From Veillonella sp. DNF00869 (lineage in GTDB: Bacteria; Bacillota; Negativicutes; Veillonellales; Veillonellaceae): DNA of 64,000 bases. Positions 1 to 8,644 of the stretch are shown in pieces. Numbering within the stretch: the first letter of the stretch is position 1; every line of letters begins with the position of its first letter. The position numbers were made by a program, and so were the translations under genes. The stretch is taken from positions 60,549-124,548 of the forward strand of contig NZ_KQ960767.1 of the NCBI RefSeq assembly GCF_001553345.1, in the 5' to 3' direction. Under the pieces are notes generated by a model. That model was not told where the DNA came from. It was given only the letters and a program-made list of their open reading frames with translations, and did not search any database.

Positions 1-182
1 TATTTCATAATGTTTCTTCAGGAACATGCCGTGCTCTTTTAGGGCATATGTAATTATGATATAAATGAACGTGACATTATCATAGTTTGTTTACAGCACA
101 CCGTGCTCTTCTTGAGTTTATGTAATGTAGATAGTAAGGAGCGCCACAGGGCTACTACGCAGAACTGCGATTCTACGGGGAA
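1..182. repeat. Intergenic stretch with dispersed repeat motifs
   Basis: No gene is visible here. The stretch carries motifs seen again near 53.1 kb: GCACACCGTGCTCTT at 96-110 is identical to 53165-53179, a shorter relative (GCCGTGCTCTTTT) lies at 28-40, and the CTACGC-nn-AACTGCG motif near 155-170 resembles 53123-53138. It is probably debris of a small intergenic repeat family. No coding potential or complete mobile element is seen. Confidence 0.45.
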
Positions 183-216
183 ATAAAAAAGCTGTTATCA
201 TGTTGATAACAGCTTA
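181..216 (-). terminator. Terminator of tRNA-Ser
   Basis: A perfect hairpin (AAGCTGTTATCA / TGATAACAGCTT, 3-nt loop) directly follows the tRNA 3' end on the minus strand. It is followed in that direction by a T-rich run. Confidence 0.85.
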
Positions 217-219
217 TTG

Positions 220-308
220 TGGCGGAGAGGGTGGGATTCGAACCCACGGCCCCTTGCGGAGTCACTGGTTTTCAAGACCAGCTCCTTAAACCACTCGGAC
301 ACCTCTCC
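220..308 (-). tRNA. tRNA-Ser (anticodon TGA)
   Basis: On the minus strand the 7-bp acceptor stem GGAGAGG/CCTCTCC, the T-arm GGTTCGAATCCCAC-type sequence, a long variable arm typical of serine tRNAs, and the anticodon loop CTTGAAA (anticodon TGA) are all present. The discriminator base is G, as expected for serine, and CCA is encoded (220-222). A TTGACA-like promoter lies upstream on the same strand and a strong terminator follows, so it is a single-gene transcript. Confidence 0.95.
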
Positions 309-327
309 AAATATAAAAACTAGGTAT

Positions 328-357
328 AGTCTATCATTGAACTAGACCTTTTGTCAA
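328..357 (-). promoter_or_regulatory. Promoter of tRNA-Ser
   Basis: Reading the minus strand, a perfect TTGACA (352-357) is followed 18 bp later by TAGACT (328-333). The expected start is a few bases before the tRNA 5' end at 308. Confidence 0.6.
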
Positions 358-597
358 TCAGAATATGATGTATATTTGTAGTGCTTATTTTAGAAGAGTT
401 TTTTCAAATACTCTGAAGAATAGGTGTTATGAGATACGCATGAATTATTGTAGTATGCTGTCATACTAGCTTTACACTATGGAATCAGTCAAAGTATAAT
501 TAAAGAATACAGATGTGAGATTAAAGTGCATATGTTATAATTTTATGCAGATTAAATCTGTATAAATAGGTTTGTGGCATTCCATAGGAGGTATTAC
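358..597. other. Non-coding AT-rich stretch before the MFS gene
   Basis: Only AT-rich leader sequence is seen. A plausible -10 (TATAAT, near 496-501) could serve the MFS gene, but its leader would be long. No RNA gene or repeat was recognised. Confidence 0.3.
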
Positions 598-1806
598 ATG
601 AAGAAAGGGTTTACTCTTACACAAACAGGTATACTACTGACTTTGTGGTTAACTTTTTTGTTAAGTTTTGTGATGCGCTTATCATGGTCATCGTTGATGC
701 CAATCGTAAATGAGGCCTTACATTTTACAGCGCAACAAGGAACGTCGTATTTGACGGCTTTTTATTTTGGTTATGCATTGACTGTATTACCAGGAGGGCT
801 GTTAGCGGATCGATTTGGCTATCGTAAATCTATCTTAGGTAGTTTAGTGGCTATGGCTATTGTAACGGGGCTTATGAGTACTGTGCAAAGTTATGAATAT
901 GGCTTAGTGTTGCGCTTCTTATTAGGTATTGTATCAGGCCCTGTACAATCTGCTTGTTTGAAAGCTATTGGAGAGCATTTCAGTGCAGAACAACGTGGTA
1001 CCGCTGTAGGTATTTTCATGAGTTGTACATCATTTGGGATTACCGTGGTTAACGGATATGCACCATTTGTGGCTGTCCATTACGGATGGCAAATGGCATT
1101 TTTAATTACCGCTTTATTGCCATTACTAGTATTCTTTTTAGCTTTGTTTACGGTGAAAGAAGTACAAGCTTTCAGAAAGAACCATACAGTAGAAGTACAA
1201 GGAACAGAACCACGGTGCATGTCATTAGCACAAAGCTTACGTTTTGTAGGAACAAACCGCAACATTTTATTGTTAGCAGTGATGGGATTTTTCGCAACAG
1301 GCACTACTTGGGGTGTTACCACTTGGGCTAACTTGTATTTAGTGAAACAATTGCATGTGACACCTATCTTTGCAGGCGCTATTATGAGTATTTACGGTAT
1401 TGCAGCAGTGATTGCCAAACCGACTATCGGATTCATTTCAGATAGAATTTCTTTACCACGAAACTATTTAGCGGCCATCGTTATGTTTTTGTTCTCTCCA
1501 GCTTTGCTAATCTTTGCGAACACAACCAATCCAGATATGTTATACATTACAGCACCCCTATTAGGTATGGGAGCTTTTATGTATAGCCCGTTAACCAATG
1601 CTATCATTATCCAGGCAGCACCACCAGAACTAAGAGGAACCACAGCGGGATTCGTAAATCTATTTAACCAAATTGGCGCACTCACAGCACCTATCATTTT
1701 GTCCACAGTATTGACAGCTACTGGCAATTACCAAACAGCCTTAATGGCGTTATCTATCTCCCCAATCATTGGAGCTATTTTATTGTCATTAATTCGACTA
1801 AAATAA
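598..1806 (+). CDS. MFS transporter
   Basis: A 402-residue integral membrane protein of the major facilitator superfamily with about 12 hydrophobic segments in two six-helix halves. The signature loop between helices 2 and 3 is clear (GGLLADRFGYRK), and a second helix 8-9 counterpart reads FISDRISLPR. The ATG at 598 is chosen because AGGAGG sits at the right distance before it; an in-frame start 24 bp upstream lacks a ribosome binding site. The overall layout is closest to the anion:cation symporter-type branch (organic acids), but the substrate cannot be read from sequence. It is a stand-alone gene. Confidence 0.85.
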   Translation: MKKGFTLTQTGILLTLWLTFLLSFVMRLSWSSLMPIVNEALHFTAQQGTSYLTAFYFGYALTVLPGGLLADRFGYRKSILGSLVAMAIVTGLMSTVQSYEYGLVLRFLLGIVSGPVQSACLKAIGEHFSAEQRGTAVGIFMSCTSFGITVVNGYAPFVAVHYGWQMAFLITALLPLLVFFLALFTVKEVQAFRKNHTVEVQGTEPRCMSLAQSLRFVGTNRNILLLAVMGFFATGTTWGVTTWANLYLVKQLHVTPIFAGAIMSIYGIAAVIAKPTIGFISDRISLPRNYLAAIVMFLFSPALLIFANTTNPDMLYITAPLLGMGAFMYSPLTNAIIIQAAPPELRGTTAGFVNLFNQIGALTAPIILSTVLTATGNYQTALMALSISPIIGAILLSLIRLK

Positions 1807-2036
1807 GACTATACGCTTTTATGAGTTATTCCTTATAACTTTGAGGAATATAATGTAAAAGTGGCATGTCCAAAGAACACCATAAAGATATCATCGTGAC
1901 GCAAGTTTCATTTGCGAAGATTCAGATTTTGTGAGACAATAAGAGTAAAGAAAAGGAATTTTCAAGTCTATGTCGAATTATAGTGATATAGGCAAGTTAC
2001 ATAGTAGCACAGTGACAATATGGAGGAGGTCTTACT

Positions 2037-2483
2037 ATGGTGGAATATAAAAAAATAATTGTTCCTGCAGATGGATCGGAAAATGGTAAAAGAGCGTTAG
2101 AACATGCATTGGCAATTGTTAAACGTAATGATGCGGAATTGATTTTAGTGCACGTAGCAAACATTGTATCCGCAATTTCTAATTTTGACCAAACTCCAAT
2201 CAGTGGTGGTTATGTATCTGAACAAATTGCTGAAGATATGGAAGAAACAGGTAAAAAAATCTTGAGCGAAGTAGCAGAAGAGGTACCAGCTGATATGAAA
2301 GTCAAATGCGTCTTTGAAGTAGGGTCTCCTGGACCTGCTGTATTAGCGGTAGCTAAAAAATATGATGCAGATTTAATTGTTATGGGGAGCCGTGGATTGG
2401 GACCTTTAAAAGGTTTATTTATGGGTAGTGTAAGTAGTTATGTAACTAGTCATTCCACATGTCCAGTATTGATTGTTAAATAA
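2037..2483 (+). CDS. Universal stress protein, UspA family
   Basis: A 148-residue single-domain Usp. The N-terminal strand (KKIIVPADGSENGKRA) and the C-terminal ATP-binding motif G-x2-G-x9-G-S (GSRGLGPLKGLFMGSVS, about residues 117-133) are both intact, which places it in the nucleotide-binding class of these small cytoplasmic stress proteins. It has AGGAGG before the ATG and its own terminator behind, so it is monocistronic. The 230 bp upstream hold no other gene. The specific stress it responds to is unknown. Confidence 0.92.
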   Translation: MVEYKKIIVPADGSENGKRALEHALAIVKRNDAELILVHVANIVSAISNFDQTPISGGYVSEQIAEDMEETGKKILSEVAEEVPADMKVKCVFEVGSPGPAVLAVAKKYDADLIVMGSRGLGPLKGLFMGSVSSYVTSHSTCPVLIVK

Positions 2484-2491
2484 TAGGATAT

Positions 2492-2523
2492 AAGGCTTTG
2501 TTCTCTGAGCAAAGCCTTTTTTT
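2492..2523 (+). terminator. Terminator after the Usp gene
   Basis: A hairpin AAGGCTTTG / CAAAGCCTT followed by seven T residues. The next gene begins within about 15 bp. Confidence 0.85.
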
Positions 2524-2535
2524 ATGGAGAGGCAT

Positions 2536-3963
2536 ATGAATGTAAAACATATACATTGGTTGCACAAAGAGCTTGACCAATGGAAAGAAGAGGGAATTAT
2601 TTCAGAAGAACAGAGCCATCAGCTACAAGCAAAGTACGGTTTTATCCCTAAAGAGGGCCCATCTTGGACACGATTAATTACAGTTTTAGCTGGAGCTATA
2701 CTTATTTTGTTGGGAATTATTTTGCTTTTTGCGGGATACTGGTATGGTTTTTCACCTAATGGACGATTTGATTGGTCCTTGGCAATCTTGTTATTAGCTA
2801 TTGCTGTGGTCGGTGGTGGTGTATGGAAAGCAAAGCCAGCTAGCATGATAGCAGAAAGCATTACTGTTATTTATATGGGACTGTTGACAGCCACTACTTT
2901 GTTGGTAGCAGATACTTTCTATACAGGCGAGCATATGGGGCTATATGTGCTTATCATTCTTTGCTGTGCCTTGCCGATTATTTATGTCTTGGATTCGGCT
3001 CTAGGTATGATTTTGTATCTTATTGGTGTATTGGGGTGGAGTTTTTCTAGCCATCCTTTAAATACTTGGGTAGGGCCTGTAGCAGTGGGAGGACTTTTAT
3101 TAGTAGCAGTACCATACTATATCCGTAGATTTGGTAAGTATCAAGGGTCGAAAGATTCCTTGTTAGTATCTGTATCTTGGGCCTTTATTGGTGCCATTTT
3201 TGGTGAAGTATTCTTCATCTTATCCACCTATGAGCCACAAATGAATTTATTTTTTATTAGTGTATTAGGCGCCGTTACCTACGGCTTAGGCACATTAGAA
3301 AAGAAAATTGCCCTTTTAGCACTTCCTTGTAAAGGTATAGGTGCTATTGCTCTGTTGTACACCATTGTGGAAGGTACTTACATTAGTACATGGATGCGCA
3401 TTGGTGAAAGCACTATGGCATGGTGGCTATGGTTTTGCATGGTATTGAGCTTAGGCATAGCAGTTCTTGTATTGCGTCGTTTAGTATTAGCTAAGCGTAT
3501 TGAAAGCACTATCGGATTGATTCCTTTTGTAATCTTTGGATGCTATGTGGTCACTGTCTCTGGGGCGACACCTATTTTGACGTCCATCCTATTTAATACA
3601 TATATTTTAGTAGCAGCTTTAGGGACTTTTATTCGTGGCACCTTGGTGAAAAAGGTAAGCTTATTGAATAGTAGTATTTTGACGCTAATTGCTATGTTTG
3701 GTGCTCGATTCTTTGATCCTAGCTTTACTTTTGTGGAGCGAGGTGTATCGTTCTTAGTGTTAGGGGGCATTGTATTAGGTATCAATGCCTTATATTTATG
3801 GCGTAAACGACTACAAAGGGTTAAGGTAAATCAGCGTGTTCGACAAGCTCGTCGTCAGTCAACAGATCCAACAGTGGAGGAATTCACGTTAGGAGAGCAA
3901 GTTATATCAAAGGACGTGAAAGTAGTAGACTCTGAGGGTGTAGTGAAGGAGGAAGAACGATGA
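2536..3963 (+). CDS. DUF2157 domain membrane protein
   Basis: A 475-residue polytopic membrane protein. The N-terminal, roughly 50-residue soluble part (HKELDQWKEEGIISEEQ) matches the start of DUF2157, followed by about 12 hydrophobic segments and a charged C-terminal tail. The start at 2536 is preferred over 2524 because GGAGAGG precedes it. The stop overlaps the next ATG by four bases (ATGA), so the two genes are translationally coupled. DUF2157 and GDYXXLXY proteins commonly occur as a pair. The biochemical role is unknown. Confidence 0.8.
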   Translation: MNVKHIHWLHKELDQWKEEGIISEEQSHQLQAKYGFIPKEGPSWTRLITVLAGAILILLGIILLFAGYWYGFSPNGRFDWSLAILLLAIAVVGGGVWKAKPASMIAESITVIYMGLLTATTLLVADTFYTGEHMGLYVLIILCCALPIIYVLDSALGMILYLIGVLGWSFSSHPLNTWVGPVAVGGLLLVAVPYYIRRFGKYQGSKDSLLVSVSWAFIGAIFGEVFFILSTYEPQMNLFFISVLGAVTYGLGTLEKKIALLALPCKGIGAIALLYTIVEGTYISTWMRIGESTMAWWLWFCMVLSLGIAVLVLRRLVLAKRIESTIGLIPFVIFGCYVVTVSGATPILTSILFNTYILVAALGTFIRGTLVKKVSLLNSSILTLIAMFGARFFDPSFTFVERGVSFLVLGGIVLGINALYLWRKRLQRVKVNQRVRQARRQSTDPTVEEFTLGEQVISKDVKVVDSEGVVKEEER

Positions 3964-4586
3964 GATATCAAAAATGGATTGTCTTTGCTCTGGCTGCTAT
4001 CGTTGCCTTGCTGAGCCAGTTCTACATTCAACAACGTTATACAACTTTGCTACAAGGTGGTACAGAATATCAATGGCCTGTGAAAGTAAGTCGTCACATC
4101 GGTTGGGTACCTTCGGACTATTTAGAAGTGGAATTTTTAGGAGCTTATGCCAATTGGGAAGGTAAAGAGACCCCAGAAGTAGGTCATGAGGTATATGTCA
4201 TTGTCACACCTAAACAGTCTGGTGTATTACAAGTTGTATCAGCCACAGATGAAACACCGAAAGATCAAGAATATATTCGGGCTAATGTAAAGCGATTTGA
4301 CCATGGAGTGGTGGAGTTTTCCATTCCTTTCAATCGTGTCAAAGTAGACCTTAGTAAAGTGGATAAAAAATTCTATACGAATTATCGTGGGACATTGATT
4401 GGTACTATGAAATTACGTGATGGATATGGGGTAGTTACTGGTGTCTATGCCAAAGGTGTACCCTTAGAATTAGCCACCCCAGAGAGCGTAGTGGATCAAG
4501 AAAAAGATTCTCGTGTTCTTTTGGAAAAAATTGGTGATACAGAACAGGAAAAAAATGATATAATAGTAATACCAAACTCTAATTAG
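3960..4586 (+). CDS. GDYXXLXY-type membrane-anchored protein
   Basis: A 208-residue protein with one N-terminal membrane helix (residues 6-24) and an extracytoplasmic domain. The motif PSDYLEVEF (about residues 51-60) corresponds to the family-naming GDYxxLxY motif, with S in place of G. A second region with YRGTLIGTMKLRDGYGVVTGVY is typical of the C-terminal half. It is the partner of the DUF2157 protein, with which it overlaps by ATGA. The function of the pair is not established; a structural or assembly role at the membrane is only a guess. Confidence 0.75.
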   Translation: MRYQKWIVFALAAIVALLSQFYIQQRYTTLLQGGTEYQWPVKVSRHIGWVPSDYLEVEFLGAYANWEGKETPEVGHEVYVIVTPKQSGVLQVVSATDETPKDQEYIRANVKRFDHGVVEFSIPFNRVKVDLSKVDKKFYTNYRGTLIGTMKLRDGYGVVTGVYAKGVPLELATPESVVDQEKDSRVLLEKIGDTEQEKNDIIVIPNSN

Positions 4587-4620
4587 AGAGAATGGATTAC
4601 TATATGATAGCGAGGTTAAG

Positions 4621-4917
4621 ATGGAAACAAATCAACAAGAGTTGGAAACACAATTGTTAGCTGAACTATTCAAGGTCCTAGGGGATCCAACGCGGTTGCG
4701 TATTGTTAGACATCTGCTTCAGAAAGAAATGTGTGTAACTGAAATTGCAGATTCTATGGATATGGGCCAGTCAGCTATATCTCATCAGTTACGTGTGTTG
4801 CGTCAAGCAAGACTTGTAACATTTAGAAAAGAAGGAAAAACAGCTTGGTATCGATTGAATGATGACCATGTTATCGTGTTAATCCGTCAAGGGTTAGAGC
4901 ACGTAGGACATCAATAA
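4621..4917 (+). CDS. ArsR/SmtB-family metal-sensing repressor (zinc-site type)
   Basis: A 98-residue winged-helix repressor. The helix-turn-helix covers CVTEIADSMDMGQSAISHQLRVL (residues 38-60) and is followed by the wing VTFRKEGKTAWYRL. The last helix carries D81-x-H83-x10-H94-x2-H97, exactly the alpha-5 Zn(II)/Co(II) site of SmtB/CzrA. Cys38 lies at the position of the alpha-3 site, but a full Cys pair is absent. A zinc-type sensor is therefore more likely than an arsenic one. No cation exporter is adjacent, which is unusual: the next gene is a convergent permease. It may act on distant targets. Confidence 0.88.
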   Translation: METNQQELETQLLAELFKVLGDPTRLRIVRHLLQKEMCVTEIADSMDMGQSAISHQLRVLRQARLVTFRKEGKTAWYRLNDDHVIVLIRQGLEHVGHQ

Positions 4918-4931
4918 GTACAGAGCATGTA

Positions 4932-4958
4932 GGAGGGTTGCGAAAGCAGCCCTTTTTG
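4932..4958 (+). terminator. Terminator after the ArsR gene
   Basis: GGGTTGC-GAAA-GCAGCCC stem with a GNRA tetraloop, followed by TTTTT. Confidence 0.85.
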
Positions 4959-4962
4959 CATA

Positions 4963-5012
4963 TAAAAAAACTATCTAGCAATGTATTGTTACATTGTTAG
5001 ATAGTTTTTTAG
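4963..5012. terminator. Bidirectional terminator between convergent genes
   Basis: A 16-bp near-perfect stem (4970-4985 / 4990-5005) flanked by an A-run on the left and a T-run on the right. It can serve both the ArsR gene and the AEC permease gene coming from the other side. A further 9-bp perfect hairpin (5082-5090 / 5099-5107) lies between it and the permease stop. Confidence 0.75.
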
Positions 5013-5173
5013 AGTTTTATGATTTTATGGCAGAGTAGGGTATCGCATAGTTTTTGTGTAGTGGTACTGATTTAGACTATTGTCTGCTATACAGTTACAT
5101 AGCAGACATAGACTGTACCTGTATACGTTAATCTGTTTACTATATCAAGCGAATTGACGCACCAAAGTGTTAG

Positions 5174-6154
5174 CTATAAGGGGAATACATAGTATGCCAA
5201 TAATATAGCTAGGGGCATAGTAAAAGAGGAAAGAACTGTGGTGGCTAGTACAATTTGTGTAGCTAGTTCTGGATTGTTGTTCATTTCCACAGCCATAAGA
5301 GCGGTATTTACGGCTGATGGGACTGCGTAAGCGATGATAATACTTTGCGCTGCGATAGCACTTAATGGTGTGTAGTACATAGTTACAGGAAGTACTACGA
5401 TGAGGGCCAACAGAGGACCTGCAATTAACCGTAGAAAAGAAGTAATCATCACATCTTTCTTGATGAAGTTCCAAGGTGTACGATTCAACTGTACTCCTAG
5501 GGTGAGCATAGCTGCGCCTACAAAGCAACGACCGAAAATATCTAAGGGCCCCCATATAATGGTCTGCGTGAAGTCGATAGGGATATAATAATGGGCGATA
5601 ATCGAGATAGGCACACAGTACATAATAGGAATATGTAAGATGGTACGCAAAGATTCTGCGGTGGTTAATTTCCCTTTGCCAGCTTGATAAAATCCTAGAG
5701 AATTACAGAACACAGTTTGGATAATAAAAGTAGCGATAATAGCGATAACCCCATCATGTAAATAGGGGGTAGATCCATCGATGATGTATGGATCATTGGC
5801 AAAGACGAAAGTCCCTAAGGCTACTCCTAAGTTACCAATGTTGGAAAACATCACTGCATTGCGAACAATTTCTGTTTTTCCTAAGTCATAGCCTTGCCAT
5901 TTTGCTACGATGCCAGCTAGGGCGGAGTTGGCAAATAAGATAATGAAAGCACAGGCGAATATTTCAAAACTTTCATGGGTTAAATTGGTGACATAAAAAG
6001 ATTTTAGAATATAGGCTGGTAAAAATAAATAAAAATTTAGTTTGCTTAGCGTTCGTAAATCGAGGTGAAACCATCGGTCTAAGAGAACCCCCATCAGTGT
6101 GAGTAATAGGATGGGGACGATACTAGTCAGTATGATGTGAAAAAATAATTCCAT
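5174..6154 (-). CDS. AEC family permease (auxin efflux carrier/malate-type)
   Basis: A 326-residue membrane protein with about ten helices. The N-terminus (SIVPILLLTLMGVLLDRW) and the NVVMFSNIGNLGVALG-like stretch with conserved Asn, as seen in AEC proteins (NAVMFSNIGNLGVALG), support the family. The C-terminal helices contain the typical SAVNTALMAVEMNNNPELA region. Characterised AEC members move dicarboxylates such as malate, or amino acids. In a lactate/malate-fermenting anaerobe an organic-acid role is plausible but inferred. AAGGAGG precedes the ATG. Confidence 0.85.
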   Translation of the reverse strand: MELFFHIILTSIVPILLLTLMGVLLDRWFHLDLRTLSKLNFYLFLPAYILKSFYVTNLTHESFEIFACAFIILFANSALAGIVAKWQGYDLGKTEIVRNAVMFSNIGNLGVALGTFVFANDPYIIDGSTPYLHDGVIAIIATFIIQTVFCNSLGFYQAGKGKLTTAESLRTILHIPIMYCVPISIIAHYYIPIDFTQTIIWGPLDIFGRCFVGAAMLTLGVQLNRTPWNFIKKDVMITSFLRLIAGPLLALIVVLPVTMYYTPLSAIAAQSIIIAYAVPSAVNTALMAVEMNNNPELATQIVLATTVLSSFTMPLAILLAYYVFPL

Positions 6155-6218
6155 AATGCATAGCCTCCTTATGTAGTATAGTTGTCACATCTATTGTACC
6201 ACATGTGACTAAAATTAT

Positions 6219-6247
6219 TTGGCGCAGTGTTGTTTTTCTAGTATAAT
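6219..6247 (+). promoter_or_regulatory. Promoter of modABC
   Basis: TTGGCG (6219-6224), 17 bp, TATAAT (6242-6247), about 55 bp before the modA start. No ModE palindrome was identified with confidence. Confidence 0.6.
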
Positions 6248-6302
6248 GAGAATATGTAGTAAGCTTCTAAGTGTATATATTTAAATTAGGGAGGATATCA
6301 TT

Positions 6303-7094
6303 ATGAAGCGTAATTGGTTAATGGGTTTAGTTATGGCAGGTATGTTGGCGTTAGCTGGCTGCGGGGGACAACAAGGAACAACGACGTCTACAGCACCATC
6401 CACGAATGAAACCATCACTGTATCTGCAGCAGCTAGTATGCAAGGAGCATTGGAAGAGTTAAAAGCAGACTATGTGAAAAAACATAACTTAAAACCTGAA
6501 CAAGTGAATATTGTCTATGCAGGTTCTGGCACTTTACGTCAACAAATTGAAGAGGGTGCGCCATCCAGTATCTTTATTTCTGCGAACAAAAAGAATATGG
6601 ATCAATTAAATGAAAAAGGTTTAATGGATAATATCCGCCCATTCGTAGCAAACACATTGGTAATGATCGTACCAAAAGGTAAAGAGGCTGTGACATTAGA
6701 CAATATTGCGAATGCAAAACGCGTAGCTATCGGTACAGTAGAAACAGTGCCAGCTGGTAAATATGCAAAAGAATCTTTAACAAAAGCTAATTTGTGGGAT
6801 GCAGTAGAACCGAATATTGTATTTGCGAAAGACGTAAAAGCAGTCGGTGCGTATATTGCTGAAGGCGCAGCTGATGTAGGATTTGTATATAAAACTGATG
6901 CATTGGCATTGAAAGATAAAGTAGATATTTCTGCAACAGTAGATGCTAAATTACATGCACCAATTGAGTATCCTATCGGTGTGGTGAAAAAGAACCAAAA
7001 TAAATTAACAGAAGATTTCTATGCGTTCCTAACAAGTAAAGAAGCTAGCGAAGTATTGGCTAAATGGGGATTCGCTGAGCCTACTAAAAAATGA
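6303..7094 (+). CDS. modA: Molybdate ABC transporter substrate-binding lipoprotein
   Basis: A 263-residue extracytoplasmic binding protein. It has a lipoprotein signal with lipobox LALAGC (Cys20) and then the ModA signature ITVSAAASMQGALEEL with the conserved serine that contacts the oxyanion, a second contact region YAGSGTLRQQIEEGAP, and the C-terminal DVGFVYKTDAL. It overlaps modB by four bases. Molybdate supply matters here because two molybdenum hydroxylases are encoded at 30-41 kb. Tungstate cannot be excluded as the ligand. Confidence 0.93.
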   Translation: MKRNWLMGLVMAGMLALAGCGGQQGTTTSTAPSTNETITVSAAASMQGALEELKADYVKKHNLKPEQVNIVYAGSGTLRQQIEEGAPSSIFISANKKNMDQLNEKGLMDNIRPFVANTLVMIVPKGKEAVTLDNIANAKRVAIGTVETVPAGKYAKESLTKANLWDAVEPNIVFAKDVKAVGAYIAEGAADVGFVYKTDALALKDKVDISATVDAKLHAPIEYPIGVVKKNQNKLTEDFYAFLTSKEASEVLAKWGFAEPTKK

Positions 7095-7750
7095 TAGCTT
7101 TACAGTTATCCATAGAAGTCGCATTCATAGCACTGATTATTAACGCTATTTTCGGGCTAAGTTTGAACTATGTGATGAAACACTACGCCTTTCCAGGGAA
7201 ATCTTTAATTGATTCCTTCTTTACACTGCCCTTGGTATTACCACCGGTGGTATTAGGCTTTGTGCTACTCATCATATTCTCCCCAGGTAATGCCTTTGGC
7301 GCTTGGTTAGAATCTCACGGAATTCGTGTGGTATTCTCTAAGATAGGCGCTATTATTGCATCTGCAGTGGTGAGCTTTCCATTATTTTATCAATCAGTGC
7401 GAACAGCCTTAGCTGCCATTGATAGCGATATGGAGGACGTAGCTCGCACCTTGGGAGCCTCCGAGTTTCGCGTGTTCTGGTCGATTTCCTTGCCATTGGC
7501 GTGGAAAGGAATCCTCAGCGGTTCCATTCTGTGTTTTGCGCGTGGACTTGGTGAATTCGGGGCTACTATTTTGATCGCTGGAAATATTCCAGGTGTGACG
7601 AGAACTATGCCATTAGCCATTTATTCTCTCGTAGAATTTGGCGATTATAACGGTGCATTTGAATTAGTGATTTATATTTGTGTATTAACATTGGGGCTTG
7701 TGTGGGCCATTCAAGGTCTAACCAAAGGTTCCCTCTTCTCAAATCGGTAA
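7091..7750 (+). CDS. modB: Molybdate ABC transporter permease
   Basis: A 219-residue inner-membrane permease with five to six helices. The cytoplasmic EAA loop (ASEFRVFWSISLPLAWKGI) and the ModB-type stretch ARGLGEFGATILIAGNIPG are unmistakable. The start codon overlaps the modA stop, and modC begins 10 bp after the stop, so this is a three-gene operon. It is the usual length for ModB. Confidence 0.93.
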   Translation: MIALQLSIEVAFIALIINAIFGLSLNYVMKHYAFPGKSLIDSFFTLPLVLPPVVLGFVLLIIFSPGNAFGAWLESHGIRVVFSKIGAIIASAVVSFPLFYQSVRTALAAIDSDMEDVARTLGASEFRVFWSISLPLAWKGILSGSILCFARGLGEFGATILIAGNIPGVTRTMPLAIYSLVEFGDYNGAFELVIYICVLTLGLVWAIQGLTKGSLFSNR

Positions 7751-7759
7751 GGAGGTACT

Positions 7760-8383
7760 ATGATTTCCTTTGATATCGTCATAGAACGAGGGACTTTTGT
7801 TGTGAAAGCCCAAGGCACATTACAAGAAGGCATTACTACATTGATGGGCCCTTCTGGAAGTGGAAAATCTACATTTTTGAAAGCTTTGTGTGGATTGTTG
7901 ACGCCAAAAGAAGGTAGGATTACAGCCAATAATGAGGTATGGTTCGAAAAGGGAACAGGCGTACCTACCCAAGAACGACACATTGGCTATATGCCGCAAG
8001 GCAATATTGTATTTCCTCATATGACTGTAGAGGAGAATATTCGGTACAGTAAACAAGGTTCTCCAGAGCTATTCGATCATATTGTGGAGCGTTTGCGATT
8101 GACACCACATCTTAAGAAGAAAGCCAAAGGCTTATCTGGTGGGGAGCAACAACGGGTGGCCTTAGGACGAGCACTGTACTCAAAACCAGTATTACTTATC
8201 CTAGACGAACCGCTTACGGCGTTAGATGTGAACTTACGTGCTCAGTTGCAACAAGATTTAGTAGCTATTATTTCTGAATGGGCTATCCCCTGCTTATGGG
8301 TCACGCACAGTGAAGAAGAGGCTGCTGCGGTAGGGAATCATCGACTGTTGTGTCGTGATGGGATGATTGCAGAAGAGGCGTAA
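7760..8383 (+). CDS. modC: Molybdate ABC transporter ATP-binding protein (short form)
   Basis: A 207-residue ABC ATPase with Walker A (GPSGSGKST, about residues 31-39), the signature LSGGEQQRVALGRAL, Walker B (LLILDEP) and the H-loop (WVTHS). At 207 residues it stops after the nucleotide-binding domain. The C-terminal molybdate-binding TOBE/MOP domain of the longer E. coli ModC (about 350 residues) is absent, so feedback inhibition by intracellular molybdate through that domain is not expected. The name rests on modAB context. Confidence 0.88.
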   Translation: MISFDIVIERGTFVVKAQGTLQEGITTLMGPSGSGKSTFLKALCGLLTPKEGRITANNEVWFEKGTGVPTQERHIGYMPQGNIVFPHMTVEENIRYSKQGSPELFDHIVERLRLTPHLKKKAKGLSGGEQQRVALGRALYSKPVLLILDEPLTALDVNLRAQLQQDLVAIISEWAIPCLWVTHSEEEAAAVGNHRLLCRDGMIAEEA

Positions 8384-8400
8384 ATAGCATGATAGCATAA

Positions 8401-8450
8401 TAGAGGAATGTTGATACACTTAGGTCAGCGTTCCTCTATATTACTTTTCC
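8401..8450 (+). terminator. Probable terminator of modABC
   Basis: Inverted repeat TAGAGGAA (8401-8408) / TTCCTCTA (8431-8438) with a structured loop, followed by a T-rich but interrupted run. Confidence 0.5.
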
Positions 8451-8536
8451 CCTATTTAGGAGGATATGCTAGTATCATTGTGCTGTGATACGAACATGTG
8501 TCCTTCAATGTTTTGGGGGCATATGTGTTTATTTCT

Positions 8537-8565
8537 TTACAGTTGTTGCTCATATGAAGTATAAT
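8537..8565 (+). promoter_or_regulatory. Promoter of glmS
   Basis: TTACAG (8537-8542), 17 bp, TATAAT (8560-8565). Transcription would start near 8572, so the ribozyme below falls inside the leader of about 265 nt. Confidence 0.6.
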
Positions 8566-8644
8566 ACTACTGATTATGACTATTTTTAAAGACTTAGGCA
8601 TAGTCAAAAGAACTGTCGAAACAATGACAAAGGAGGTACCAAAT

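Noticed and set aside
4970-5107. Small RNA between the ArsR gene and the AEC permease
   Set aside because: The two hairpins are explained as terminators of convergent genes and no promoter-like element was found for a separate RNA.
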